A DNA stretch of 64,000 nucleotides from NCBI GenBank assembly GCA_021613375.1, contig CM038705.1, positions 6,473,864 to 6,537,863 on the forward strand. The letters are read 5' to 3'. Within the stretch, counting starts at the first letter, position 1. The number at the start of each line of letters is the position of its first letter. The DNA comes from Megaleporinus macrocephalus. Taxonomy: Eukaryota > Chordata > Actinopteri > Characiformes > Anostomidae. The notes below the pieces were generated by a model. It was not told the DNA's origin, ran no database searches, and worked only from the letters and a program-made list of their open reading frames with translations. Made by a program: the position numbers and the translations under genes. Below, in pieces: positions 1-59,100 of the stretch.

Positions 1-41
1 AAAGAACGTCCCGTCAGGGCATTCAGACAAACAGTGCTTAC

Positions 42-45779
<45,738 letters not shown>

Positions 45780-46731
45780 GACTGCGCACTCTCCTCAGGA
45801 GATGAAGCCGAGACAAGCCGAGGGTTCAGGAGAAGAAAAAGAAAGGGAGAGAAACAAACAAACAGAAAGACTACGAGAAAGAGGAAAAGAAAACCAAACG
45901 CCGGTTTCGAGGGTCTTCTTTTTCACCGCGCGAGGCTGGAGAGGAGCTGCAATGCAGTCGAAAAGTTGCCACAGGCTCTGCGAAACAAGTTCCTCGGAAC
46001 ATAAAAAAGGGCGCTGGAAATAAAAAGAGAGGGACGAAAGAAAGGAATATGAAATGAAAGCAGAGAGCAGGGCAGTGCAGCTGCTCTCCGGTAGTAGCGG
46101 CTGAGCCGGCAAAACTAAAGAAGCCGCACTGTCCCGGTTTTTTTGGAGCGAGCTTTTCTATTTTTTTTTCCTCCTCCCCTTTTCCTTTCTCTCTCTCTCG
46201 CTCTCTCTCTATCTCTTTACCTCTCTCTCTCCCTCTATCTCCTTCAATCCTCTCTCTCTCTCTCTCTCTCTGTCCCTTTAGCAAGGATGCTCGTATCGCT
46301 CCGCCTTGTCAGAAGCCCCGCCCCCTCACTCCGCGCGTATCCCTCCGCCTCACGAGAAAAAAAAAAAAGCGAGCGAGAGAGAGAGAACAGCCGCGTGTCG
46401 TAGCGGATCAAAGCTTCTGTTTCACCTTCATATCTCCCTTTCATAAAGTTTGAAAGGATCGCCCCCCACGCCCCCCAGCTTCACATATTGATAAATAAAA
46501 ATAAATAAATAATAAAAACCTGTTTAAAAGTGGCAGGTGGAAAGTGGCGGCTGCACTTGTATCGACGTTTCTCGCGTCCAGTCAGCGCGCAGGAAGCCTC
46601 GGCGTAACGGACCAATCAGAGAGCGAGCGGCGCCTTCGCCCCGCCCCCGTTACTGCAGAAGTCGGAGACTGCATGTGCCGCTGTTTTCTGCTGAGAAGTG
46701 ATTTTAATGGCTCTGTGGGGTTTTTTTAAAG

Positions 46732-47870
46732 CAGGGCTGCTGCATCACATGTTAAGGGCAGCATCAGGTCTAGCTCAGGCTTGAGGCCGGGAGAAGTGAG
46801 GGTCCTCTGAGGGCGCAGGTGTGGGACCCCCACAGCACTAGCTGTAGGCCTCTGAGGCACTGTAAGCACTGTGCTATAGCGGTTGTAGCTGATCCTGCAT
46901 TGATTAGAGCATCTGAACGGGACGTACTGTCTCCTCTACAGCAGTGTTTTCAAGTGCTTGTCCCCTGCACTGGACATGTTAGTGCCCCCCCACCTTCTTG
47001 GGCGACCCCTTGCTCTGTCACACCTCCTGAGGGGCTTGTTAAAGCAGCTTTGCACAGCAGTATCACCTGATCAGCCAGGCTAATGTAGCCAACAAGGTTA
47101 TGCTTCACAGATGTGCCTCGACTCGTGCTAGCGCTGCGCAGTCTGCTTGCCTGAATCATCACATATGCCTCGAAGCAGGGCTGCTGCATCACATGTGAAG
47201 GGGAGGATCAGGTCTAGCTGAGGCTTAAGGCTTGGAGAAGCTGGTGCAGGTGCAGGTGTGGGACCCCCCCCTCTACTGCATTAGCTGTAGGCGTCTCAGG
47301 CTCTTGCGCACTGAGCACTGTGCTATAGCGGTTGTAGCTGATCCTGCATTGATTAGAGCTTCTGAACGGGACGTACTGTCTCCTCTACAGCAGTGTTTTC
47401 TAGTGCTTGGCCAATGCACTAGACGTGTTAGTGCTCCCAGCCCCCTTCCTGGGCGACCCCTTGCTCTGACACACCTCTAGCTTTACACAGCAGAATCACC
47501 TGATCAGCCAGGCTAACGTAGCTAACAAGGTTATACTTCATAGATGGGCCTCGACTCATCACATATGTCTCAAAGCAGGGCTGCTGCATCACATGTGAGG
47601 AACAGGATCAGGTCTAGCTCAGGCTTAAGGTTTAGAGATGTTGGTGAAATGGTAGTGAGTACGGAGGATGCAGGAGAAGGGGTGGGACCCCCACTGCAGC
47701 AGTTGTAGGCTCTTGCAGTCTCCTCTACAGCAGTCCCCGGCGACCCCTTGCTCTCACACACCTCAAGCTTTACACAGCAGAGTCACCTGATGAGTCAGGA
47801 CATGAAGACTGACTCCTTAGTGCCTCGACTCATACTTGCCTGACTCACCACAGCATGTAAAGTTGTTATG
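46732..47870. repeat. Three tandem copies of a 250-440-bp segment upstream of the promoter
   Basis: GGGCTGCTGCATCACATG starts units at 46733, 47178 and 47579. Shared blocks include GATCAGGTCTAGCT-like, GTGCTATAGCGGTTGTAGCT, GACGTACTGTCTCCTCTACA and ATCACCTGATCAGCCAGGCT. The third unit has internal deletions. No function is recognised. Confidence 0.92.
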
Positions 47871-49900
47871 TAATCTGAAGTAGGCTTGCTTATGTGCTGG
47901 GCCTTGAGGAGTGAGGGGTGGCCTGAGGTGGTCAGCGCCACCCCTACTGTAAGGCATAGCCTCTCTTCTAGTGAAGCTGTGGTCAGAGGGTTATAGTGGA
48001 ACCTATAATCTCATCAAAACCTGGTATATGACGTTGGAACACAATGATGCACCAAAAAATGGGAAAACACTTCAATCAAAGACCACTGAAATACAAGAAT
48101 TTGGATAAGGAGACACAATGGATTGTATTTAATGGCACCGAAGACATGAACTTAAGGTAAACCCAGTTCCTGCAAATTCGACAGATGCTTGTTACCAAAA
48201 TGTTATTCTTTTTACCCCCCAAACCACCAGTAACATTGCTTGGTCTAACCTCCACACCAGACTACTACTGCTTATGTGGTTCTGCCACTGTATGACACTG
48301 TTTTGTATAAAAATGGAGCCAAGGTGGCTCCTACTACTGTTCCATGACATGTAAGAATAAAAAATAATAAAATAATAAATTCTGATAATTGAATGGTGCT
48401 GGTTTAGCTGGTCACTCAGCATAATCAAGCTGCTGACCAGCATCCACAACACTACATATTACCATTGTCCCAAAACATAATGTGGGATACAATACAATGT
48501 ATAGTGGTTCCACTAAGAACAACCCAACCTGAAAGCTATTTTGTTAACAAGGTAACGGCCTGGCAGTGTCTACATCACAGAACAAACCATGATTTAGAAG
48601 CAAAGCCAACATTCATCTGTGTTTCATGGACACAGCATGGCAATCGCTCAAGCTTCCGAACTGGAATTCCTTCTGGTGGCGCCACACAGTGTTACCTCTT
48701 TATTGCCTCATCTGCGGCATTTGGGTTCCAGGCTTTGAAAACAAAAGCCCAACCAAGTGACAAAATTTTGTTATGCATTGTTTGAAACAAGTGCGGCCTT
48801 AATTTCAGTAATGTCCAGTGGGTGGAGCCTCTCTCTGTTGACAGCCAATCATCTATATAAACCAGCTGTTACCATCCAATCAGCAACCTGCTTGCTGAAT
48901 ATAGGGATACTTGGATCCAGCAATGAGATTAATGTACTTGGATAGAAGGACAATCTATTTTTTGATGAATGAAGATGGACATGTTGCTTGTTCTCTGAGG
49001 TAAAAGTAGTAGCAGTATAAGTGTATCTATTAGCCTGTGGCTAGGCTAGTAGATAGGACTGGTTGACACCACAAGGATTCCCATTAGGCCTTAATCCCAG
49101 ATTAATGGAATCGAACTGTCATGGCAACGTCAATGTGAACAAACGTGAATATCTGAAAATAACAACACCCAAAACACTAGATTAGCCATGTTAGCTGTTG
49201 AGACAACTAGCTACCCTGTTAGCAAGAGTATAGTGGCCCACTGTTGGCCCGCTAACTGACAGCCCACCAATGAATATATGATAAATTAGTGAATTTCTTT
49301 TTTTTTTTTTTTTTGCTATTCTTTGTAATTTAGTTTCATCAGTAAGTTTTAATGCCAACAACACAATTTCAACAACACACAATTCAATACATTCATTCCT
49401 AGTCATTACTTATTTTCTCTCAGTGGTTTGTAATATCTGTCTTGTATATCTGTTCAAGGAGGTAAAAAACTAGTTAGACCTTTCTACGCAACACAATAGT
49501 CTGGGTGGTCCGAGGGTAGCCCTGCAGTGGCAAACAGTCAGCAGGGTGCCGACCTTATCAAGCCAGTGGCCCGATATATGCTCGCTATCTGGGTAACAAC
49601 AAGTTAGCTGGCACAAAGCTCACATACCAGCAGGGGGGAAGCAGTGCAAGCCTTTAACGAGTAATTCCAGCTGGAAGAAGACAGGAATGTGGAAATGGAA
49701 ACATTAAACATCAATAACACCATCAAACCAATAGGACTGAGGGACGTACTGCTAATTCAGTGATACAGAATACTGAACAACTGAACAAACAACATACTGA
49801 ACATCAGTTTTAGGCCATTATTTGTCTTAAGTAAGAAAAGCTTGCCTATCTACACTAGGTGGGGAATACTAGGAGAGAAGCTCCCAACAACAAAATGAGT
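47871..49900. other. 5' flank without recognised gene or repeat
   Basis: Non-tandem sequence; open frames are short and carry no family signature. A poly-T run lies at 49298-49314. Confidence 0.5.
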
Positions 49901-49904
49901 CTTG

Positions 49905-52400
49905 GGATCGGACTTGATTGTACGAAAAAATACAAGTTTGGCGGAAGATAGGACTGAATTGTAGGAGAAAATACAGGTTTGGTAGGCGATTGGACTCGAT
50001 TGCGGATGAAAATACAAGTTTGATGGGAGATCGGACAGGACTGCAGGAACAAATACAAGTTTGGTGGAAGATTGGACTGGATTGCAGGAACAAATACAAG
50101 TTTGGTGGAAGATTGTACTGGATTGCAGGAACAAATACAAGCTTGGTGGAAGATCGGACTGGATTGCAGGAACAAATACAAGTTTGGTGGAAGATCGGAC
50201 TGGATTGCAGGAACAAATACAAGTTTGGTGGAAGATCGGACTGGATTGCAGGAACAAATACAAGTTTGGTGGAAGATTGGACTGGATTGCAGGAACAAAT
50301 ACAAGTTTGGTGGAAGATCGGACTGGATTGCAGGAACAAATACAAGCTTGGTGGAAGATCGGACTGGATTGCAGGAACAAATACAAGTTTGGTGGAAGAT
50401 CGGACTGGATTGCAGGAACAAATACAAGTTTGGTGGAAGATCGAACTGGATTGCAGGAGAAATACAAGTTTGGTGGAAGATTGGACTGGATTGCAGGAAC
50501 AAATACAAGTTTGGTGGAAGATCGGACTGGATTGCAGGAACAAATACAAGTTTGGTGGAAGATCGGACTGGATTGCAGGAACAAATACAAGCTTGGTGGA
50601 AGATCGGACTGGATTGCAGGAACAAATACAAGTTTGGTGGAAGATCGGACTGGATTGCAGGAACAAATACAAGTTTGGTGGAAGATTGGACTGGATTGCA
50701 GGAACAAATACAAGTTTGGTGGAAGATCGAACTGGATTGCAGGAGAAATACAAGTTTGGTGGAAGATTGGACTGGATTGCAGGAACAAATACAAGTTTGG
50801 TGGAAGATCGGACTGGATTGCAGGAACAAATACAAGTTTGGTGGAAGATCGGACTGGATTGCAGGAATAAATACAAGTTTGGTGGAAGATCGGACTGGGT
50901 TGCAGGAACAAATACAAGTTTGGTGGAAGATCGGACTGGATTGCAGGAGAAATACAAGTTTGGTGGAAGATTGGACTGGATTGCAGGAACAAATACAAGT
51001 TTGGTGGAAGATTGGACTGGATTGCAGGAACAAATACAAGTTTGGTGGAAGATCGGACTGGATTGCAGGAACAAATACAAGTTTGGTGGAAGATCGGACT
51101 GGATTGCAGGGAAAATACAAGCTTGGTGGAAGATCGAACTGGATTGCAGGAAAAAATACAAGCTTGGTGGAAGATCGGACTGGATTGCAGGAACAAATAC
51201 AAGTTTGGTGGAAGATCGAACTGGATTGCAGGAACAAATACAAGTTTGGTGGAAGATCGGACTGGATTGCAGGGAAAATACAAGCTTGGTGGAAGATTGG
51301 ACTGGATTGCAGGAACAAATACAAGCTTGGTGGGAGATCGGACTGGATTGCAGGAACAAATACAAGCTTGGTGGAAGATCGGACTGGATTGTAGGAAAAA
51401 ATACAAGCTTGGTGGAAGATCGGACTGGATGGCAGGAACAAATACAAGCTTGGTGGAAGATTGGACTGGATTGCAGGAACAAATACAAGCTTGGTGGGAG
51501 ATCGGACTGGATTGCAGGAACAAATACAAGCTTGGTGGAAGATCGGACTGGATTGTAGGAAAAAATACAAGCTTGGTGGAAGATCGGACTGGATTGCAGG
51601 AACAAATACAAGCTTGGTGGGAGATCGGACTGGATTGCTAAAGAAAATACAAGTTTGGCGGGAGATTGTACAGGATTGCGGGTAAAAACAGGTTTGGTGG
51701 GAGATCGGACTGGACTGCAGGAGAAAATACAAATTTGGTTAGAGATCAGACTGAATAGCTAAAGGAAATACAAGTTTGGCGGGAGATTGGACTTGATTGC
51801 GGGAGAAAATACATGTTTTGCAGGAGATCGGACTGAATTGCTAAAGAAAATTCAAGTTTGGTGGGAGATCAGACTTGATTGCTAAAAAAATACAAGTTTG
51901 TTGTGAGATTGGACTTGATTGCGGGAGAAAATACATGTTTGGCGGGAGTTCGGACTGGATTGCTAAAGAAAATTCAAGTTTGGTGGGAGATCAGACTTGA
52001 TTGCTAAAGAAAATACAAGTTTGTTGTGAGATTGGACTTGATTGCGGGAGAAAATACATGTTTGGCGGGAGTTTGGACTGGATTGCTAAAGAAAATACAA
52101 GTTTGGTGTGAGATTGGACTTGATTGCGGGAGAAAATACATGTTTGGTGGGAGTTTGGACTGGATTGCTAAAGAAAATACAAGTTTGGTGTGAGATTGGA
52201 CTTGATTGCGGGAGAAAATACATGTTTGGCGGGAGTTCGGACTGAATTGCTAAAGAAAATTCAAGTTTGGTGGGAGATCAGACTTGATTGCTAAAGAAAA
52301 TACAAGTTTGGTGGGAGATTGGACTTGATTGCGGGAGAAAATACATGTTTTACAGGAGATCGGACTGAATAGCTAAAGAAAATGCAAGTTTGGTGGCATT
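49905..52400. repeat. 41-bp minisatellite, about 60 copies
   Basis: Unit TTTGGTGGAAGATCGGACTG plus GATTGCAGGAACAAATACAAG. The unit has no stop in several frames and 3 x 41 = 123, so 440-625-codon open frames appear on both strands (49850-51732) with a 41-residue period; these are not genes. From about 51640 the units diverge into a higher-order pattern (GCGGGAGAAAATACATGTTT alternating with GCTAAAGAAAATTCAAGTTT). Confidence 0.98.
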
Positions 52401-52718
52401 GATGGAGTTGAGTCTGTTGGACTTCAATTCATCTGATCAGCATTAATCACTCCACTGCAGATGGAAATCAGACACACAATTATAAACATCTTCCACAAAA
52501 ACAAACCATGTTTTTGGTGGGAGATCGGACTGGATTGCGGGGGTCTCCTGGCCATTGCAGGAGAGTTGGCAGCTCTGCAGTGACACTCTGATACGAAACA
52601 ATACAACTTACTGTAATGAAATGCTAATTAATCTAATTGGGGAAGAGCATATAGCGTGACGGTGCTAGTATAATACCGCACGCCATCAGTTCACTCAAGG
52701 TTATTTGCTGATTCAAAT

Positions 52719-52782
<64 letters not shown>
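52719..52782. repeat. (GA)n microsatellite
   Basis: About 60 bp of GA. The neighbouring 52401-52718 and 52783-53240 hold nothing recognised. Confidence 0.97.
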
Positions 52783-52785
<3 letters not shown>

Positions 52786-53289
52786 TATACTATAACTCGT
52801 AGCCTAAGCATATCTTGGATGTATGCATACACACACACATGCTGCTGGGCGGCGAGCTGATTTGCAGTGGAAAGCAGGATCACGCAGGACACATGGGAGA
52901 GGCTCTGAGCCGCTGTCTGAGTTTAGCCTCGCTCATTAGGGGATGAAGTAACCTCCACTAATGACCTCACACACACACCGCAGCAGGCGGGAGAGCACAC
53001 ATGATGCCTGCTAATCCAGATGCTATACTCTGTACTATTGTATGTTATATTTTCATCCATTATTTCTTTATTAATATGATTAATTTATAATTCAGATGAA
53101 TTCATATGCAGCTGTAATGGCATGAAAGCAGCCAAAGGCTAAGACCAATTAGCTTTCAGACCAAAGGGAAACAGAGTTTGTCACACTTGCCACACAGATT
53201 TCATATCTTGTCCATCACAGGGGGCCCTGATACGCCAGGCCAACTGTCAGCCGCCAAGCATAGGCTTTACACTACCATCCAATACCATC

Positions 53290-54345
53290 CAGAGTTCCAA
53301 TCACTTCCATAGCCACAGCTATATAAAACCAGCACCTAGTCCTGCAGACTGCTTCTACACACATTAGTAAAGAGTGAGTCTCTCTCAGGAGCTCAGTGAA
53401 CTCCAGCGTGGTACCGTGATAGGACGCCACCTGTGCAACAAGTCCAGTGGTGAAGTTTCCTCACTACTAAATATTCCACAGTGGACTGTCAGTGGTGTTA
53501 GAACAAAGTGGAAGTGATTGAGAACGACAGCAACTCAGACACCAAGTGGTAGAACACGTACAATGACAGAGCGGGTCAGCAGATGCTGAGGTCACCAACT
53601 TTCTACAGAGTCAATCACTACAGACCTCCAAACTTCATGTGGTCTTCAGATCAGCTCAAGAACAGAGAGTAGAGAGCTTCATGGAATGGGTTTATATGAA
53701 CGAGCAGCTGCATCCAAGCCTTACATCACCAAGAACAATGCAGAGCGTCGGATGCAGTGGAGTAAAGAACGCCAACACTGGACTCTAGAGCAGTGGAGAC
53801 GTGTTCTCTGGAGTGACCAATCACACTTCCCCGTCTGGCGATCCGATGGACGAGTCTGAGTTTGTTGGTTGCTAGGAGAACGGTACTTGTCTGACAGCCT
53901 TGTGCCGAGTGTAAAGTTTGGTGGAGGTGGGATTATGGTGTGGGGTTGTTTTTCAGGAGTTGGGCTCGGACTCTTAATGCTTCAGCAGACCAAGAGCTTC
54001 TAATCAATTCCATGCTCCCAACTTTGTGGGGACAGTTTGGGGATGGCCCCTTTCTACCAGTGCACAAAGCAGCTCCCTAAAGACATGGAGGAGCGAGTTT
54101 GGTGTGGAAGAACTTGACTGGCCTGCACAGAGTCCTGACCTCAACCTGATAGAACACCTTTGAAATGAATTAGAGCGGAGACTGTGAGCCAGACCTTCTC
54201 GTCCAACATCAGTGTCTGACCTCACCAACGGTCTTCTGGAAGAACCGTCAAACATTCCTATAAACACTCTCCTAAACTGTGTGGAGAGACTTCCCAGAAG
54301 AGCTGAAGCTGTTATAGCTGCAAAGGTTGGGTCGACATCATATTA
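53290..54345 (+). mobile_element. Tc1-like transposon relic, decayed transposase
   Basis: The + strand retains WSKERQHWTLEQWRRVLWSD near 53758, [13 protein letters not shown] near 53925, SPDLNLIEHL near 54130 and LTNGLLEEPSNIPINTLLNC near 54220. At least two in-frame stops are visible (after DGRV and after IEHL), plus frameshifts. No TIR was resolved. It is a different lineage from the elements at 604 and 3470. Confidence 0.85.
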
Positions 54346-54669
54346 AACCCTATACTCTGTTATAGTAAGAAGCTAATTTGTTGATGGTATAATCAATTCT
54401 GTCAATAACTTCACAAATATTACAGTCTAACCAGAGAAACAGTAACACTGGGCACATACTTGAGTTAAAGATCTACCAGTAGTACCAGTATAACCAGTCA
54501 TCCCACATTGCAAACCCAATACAATTGCCTTCCCCATGTTTGTGCCATCAATGAAGCCCCAACCTCCATCTCTCTCTTCCTTTCTCTCTCTTCCTCTTTG
54601 CAAGCAGGATAAAAAGAAAAATACCCCCAATTCTTGGTCTCCACAGCAACAGCGGTCAGGTGACCTTCC

Positions 54670-54689
54670 TGAGTCAATATGCTGACTCA
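54670..54689. promoter_or_regulatory. Inverted pair of AP-1/Maf-type half sites
   Basis: TGAGTCA (54670-54676) and TGACTCA (54683-54689) with a 6-bp spacer, the second within TGCTGACTCAG, a Maf-like half site. About 9 kb upstream of the atp1a3 start; role unproven. Confidence 0.3.
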
Positions 54690-54829
54690 GAGAAAAGGGG
54701 GGATGGGGTATAAGAGCAGGAGAGAGGAGAGAAGGATGGATTGATGGAGTGGAAGTGGACCGAATGAAGCAGTCATGGAGAGAAGCGGCGACTGTCACAC
54801 CGTGTTGTTTCATCCTCAGGCCTGCGTAA

Positions 54830-55180
54830 GCAGTTCGTGAAGACTGCAGGGGTTCAGTCACAGCACATCACCCGGAGCTTCACATAATGTTCCAGTGTGA
54901 CTGCTGAGTCCGCGCGTGCCGCAGCGGAGCTGCTCCGTCCTAATCTGCTATCGCATGCAAAATCTCCGACGATTAGGTTTTACCAGGACAGGCTCAAACA
55001 TGTAATTTGTCAGGATTTGAGTGGCCGATTCACACCGGATGAAGCATCTGTTTAATTTCCCAATGAGCAGCACAGCTTGCAGTAACGGGAGGTGCAGGAC
55101 TGAGACGGTACTGGTAGGAACATTCGTGGAGAATGACCTTGCAAGAAAGCAGAGCTCAGCTGATTTCATCAGCTAACATA
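54830..55180. other. Non-repetitive flank segment, enhancer candidate
   Basis: Mixed-composition, non-tandem sequence with TAAT-type and GCATGCAAAAT-type motifs, unlike the tandem arrays on its right. Conservation cannot be judged here. Confidence 0.2.
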
Positions 55181-55189
55181 TAGTAACGT

Positions 55190-56110
55190 AAACCCTTCAC
55201 ACACTGCAGATTCATACTGGATTAAAATCACTCCACAGTTATTACTGCCAGACTGTAAACACTACACACACTGCAGATTCATACTGGATTAAAATCACTC
55301 CACGATTATTACTGTCAGACTGTAAACACTACACACACTGCAGATTCATACTGGATTAAAATAACACCACAGTTATTACTGTCAGACTGTAAACACTACA
55401 CATACTGCAGATTCATACTGGATTAAAATCACTCCACAGTTATTACTGTCAGACTGTAAACACTACACATACTGCAGATTCATACTGGATTAAAATCACT
55501 CCACGATTATTACTGTCAGACTGTAAACACTACACACACTGCAGATTCATACTGGATTAAAATAACACCACAGTTATTACTGTCAGACTGTAAACACTAC
55601 ACACACTGCAGATTCATACTGGATTAAAATAACACCACAGTTATTACTGTCAGACTGTAAACACTACACACACTGCAGATTCATACTGGATTAAAATAAC
55701 ACCACAGTTATTACTGTCAGACTGTAAACACTACCCACACTGCAGATTCATACTGGATTAAAATAACACCACAGTTATTAGTGTCAGACTGTAAACACTA
55801 TACACACTGCAGATTCATACTGGATTAAAATCACTCTACAATTATTACTGTCAGGCTGTAAACACTACACACACTGCAGATTCATACTGGATTAAAATCA
55901 CTCCACAGTTATTACTGTCAGACTGTAAACACTACACACACTGCAGATTCATACTGGATTAAAATCACTCCACAGTTATTACTGTCAGACTGTAAACACT
56001 ACACACACTGCAGATTCATACTGGATTAAAATCACTCTACAATTATTACTGTCAGGCTGTAAACACTACACACACTGCAGATTCATACTGGATTAAAATC
56101 ACTCCACAGA
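55190..56110. repeat. 67-bp tandem repeat, about 13.7 copies
   Basis: CTGCAGATTCATACTGGATT recurs every 67 bp (55204, 55271, 55338 and on). Units differ at ATCACTCCACAG / ATAACACCACAG and ACGATTATT variants. Confidence 0.98.
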
Positions 56111-59100
56111 TAATTGACTAAGGTGGAGATAGCTGGTTAAGGTGGAGATAACTGGCTATAGGCGTATAGTTAATAACAAAACTAAAACAGTACGAACTAG
56201 CCACTAATAAAGTAAAATTTAAAAGAAAAAGATCTCAGAAAGGAAAAAGACCTGAGAACACATCAGAGGAAGAGCAGGTCCTTTATTTTGGTGCAGGTGG
56301 AGAATATTTTCCAAAGAATATACACTCACACTGGAACAAAGGACGCTTACATTTTAAACCCTTAAGAGGGGTCATTTGCATAGCCCCTCCTTTTTCTACC
56401 TTCTCAGTATGCAGTGTGTTAATTCTCCCGAACAGTCTCAGAGTTCTTCCTTAAAAAACATGATTTTTGCATGTCATTAGTTTGCCATCACTCCCAGACT
56501 GGACCGGGATGGATTTTTTTAGACAAAGCACTCTCTCTCAAAGCTCCTGCCGAGTTTGTATATTTTTACTCATCTCTGTCTGGTTTCTCCTCCCGAGTTC
56601 ACCCAGGACGTTGCCTTCAAGGACATAGCCTGAAACACAGACTGTATTCTTTCCAGCTATACGTTTATTATAAAATAGATATCAAACTATCCAGAAAAGA
56701 AGGCCTGGTCTGCTATCAGCAGGTGAAGATGCTTATGAAAAGGCTTGTGTTACTATGCCAGGCCGCATTGTATCAGACTATGCGTGCCTTATTTCAATAC
56801 ATACTGAACTGTGCATAACTGTGTATATTTTATATCTAATACATGTCAGGTTTTCTGTTAATCTCAAATTACATCCCTAAGATGGAGATATCTTATTAAG
56901 GTGGAGATATATAGCTAAGGTGGAGATAGTTGGCTAAGGTTGAGATATCTGGCTAAGGTGGAGATATCTGGCTAAGGTAGAGATAACTTACTAAGGTGGA
57001 GATGTCTGGCTATGGTGGAGATATCTGACTAAAGTGGAGATATCTGGCTAAGGTGGAGATATCTGGCTAAGGTGGAGATAGCTGGCTAAGGTGGAGATAG
57101 CTGGCTAAGGTGGAGATAGCTGGCGAAGGTGGAGATGTCTGGCTAAGGTGGAGATATCTGACTAAAGTGGAGATGTCTGGCTAAGGTGGAGATATCTGGC
57201 TACGGTAGAGATAACTGGCTAAAGTGGATATATCTAGCTAAGGTGAATATATCTGGCTAAGGTGGGGATATCTTACTAAGATGGACATAACTGGCTAAGG
57301 TGGATATATCTGACTAAAGTGGAGATATCTGGCTAAGGTGGAGATAGCTGACTAATGTGGAGATAGCTGGCTAAGGTGGGGATATCTTACTAAGGTGGAC
57401 ACAACTGGCTAAGGTGGAGATATCTAACTTAAGTGGAGATATCTGGCAAGGGTGGGGATATTTTACTAAGATGGACAAAACTGGCTAAGGTGGAGATAGC
57501 TAGCTAAGGTGAATATATCTGTCTAAGGTGGCGATAGCTGGCTAAGATGGAGATAGCTAGCTAAGGTGAATATATCTGGCTAAGGTGGAGATAGCTGGCT
57601 AAGATGGAGATATCTGGCTAAGGTGGGGATAACTGGCTAAGGTGGAAATAGCTGGCTAAGGTGGAAATAGCTGACTAAGGTGGAGATATCTGGCTACGGT
57701 GAAGATAGCTGACTAAGGTGAAAATATCTGGCTAAAGTGGATATATCTAGCTAAGGTGAATAAATCTGGCTACAGTGGAGATAGCTGGCTAAAGTGGAAA
57801 TAGCTGACTAAGGTGGAGATATCTGGCTAAGGTAGAGATAACTGGCTAAAGTGGATATATCTAGCTAAGGTGAATATATCTGGCTAAGGTGGAGATAGCT
57901 GGCTAAGATGGAGATATCTGGCTAAGGTGGGGATATCTTACTAAGATGGACATAACTGGCTAAGGTGGATATATCTGACTAAAGTGGAGATATCTGGCTA
58001 AGGTGGAGATAGCTGGCTAAGGTGGAGATAGCTGGCTAAGGTGGAGATAGCTGACTAATGTGGATATATCTGACTAAAGTGGAGATATTTGGCTAAGGTG
58101 GATATATCTGACTAAAGTGGAGATATCTGGCTAAGGTGGAGATAGCTGACTAATGTGGAGATAGCTGGCTAAGGTGGGGATATCTTACTAAGGTGGACAC
58201 AACTGGCTAAGGTGGAGATATCTAACTTAAGTGGAGATATCTGGCAAGGGTGGGGATATTTTACTAAGATGGACAAAACTGGCTAAGGTGGAGATAGCTA
58301 GCTAAGGTGAATATATCTGTCTAAGGTGGCGATAGCTGGCTAAGATGGAGATAGCTAGCTAAGGTGAATATATCTGGCTAAGGTGGAGATAGCTGGCTAA
58401 GATGGAGATATCTGGCTAAGGTGGGGATAACTGGCTAAGGTGGAAATAGCTGGCTAAGGTGGAAATAGCTGACTAAGGTGGAGATATCTGGCTACGGTGA
58501 AGATAGCTGACTAAGGTGAAAATATCTGGCTAAAGTGGATATATCTAGCTAAGGTGAATAAATCTGGCTACAGTGGAGATAGCTGGCTAAAGTGGAAATA
58601 GCTGACTAAGGTGGAGATATCTGGCTAAGGTAGAGATAACTGGCTAAAGTGGATATATCTAGCTAAGGTGAATATATCTGGCTAAGGTGGAGATAGCTGG
58701 CTAAGATGGAGATATCTGGCTAAGGTGGGGATATCTTACTAAGATGGACATAACTGGCTAAGGTGGATATATCTGACTAAAGTGGAGATATCTGGCTAAG
58801 GTGGAGATAGCTGGCTAAGGTGGAGATAGCTGGCTAAGGTGGAGATAGCTGGCTAAGGTCAAGATAGCTGGCTAAGGTCAAGATAGCTGGCTAAGGTGGA
58901 GATAGCTGACTAATGTGGAGATAGCTGGCTAAGGTGGAGATAGCTGGCTAAGGTCAAGATAGCTGGCTAAGGTGGAGATAGCTGACTAATGTGGAGATAT
59001 CTGGCTAAGGTGGGGATATCTTACTAAGGTGGACATAACTGGCTAAGGTGGAGATAGCTAGCTAAGGTGGATATATCTGGCTAAGGTGGAGATAGCTGGC

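Noticed and set aside
49850..51732. Open frames of 440-625 codons on both strands
   Set aside because: Produced by a stop-free 41-bp tandem unit read in several frames; the same period appears in all frames, which no real gene would show.
53290..54345. Functional Tc1 transposase gene on the + strand
   Set aside because: In-frame stops after DGRV and IEHL and several frameshifts.
55190..56110. CRISPR-like or regulatory array
   Set aside because: Simple head-to-tail 67-bp tandem repeat without spacers.
56471..56818. 115-codon open frame as a gene
   Set aside because: No motif recognised, no promoter or splice context, flanked by a tandem array.
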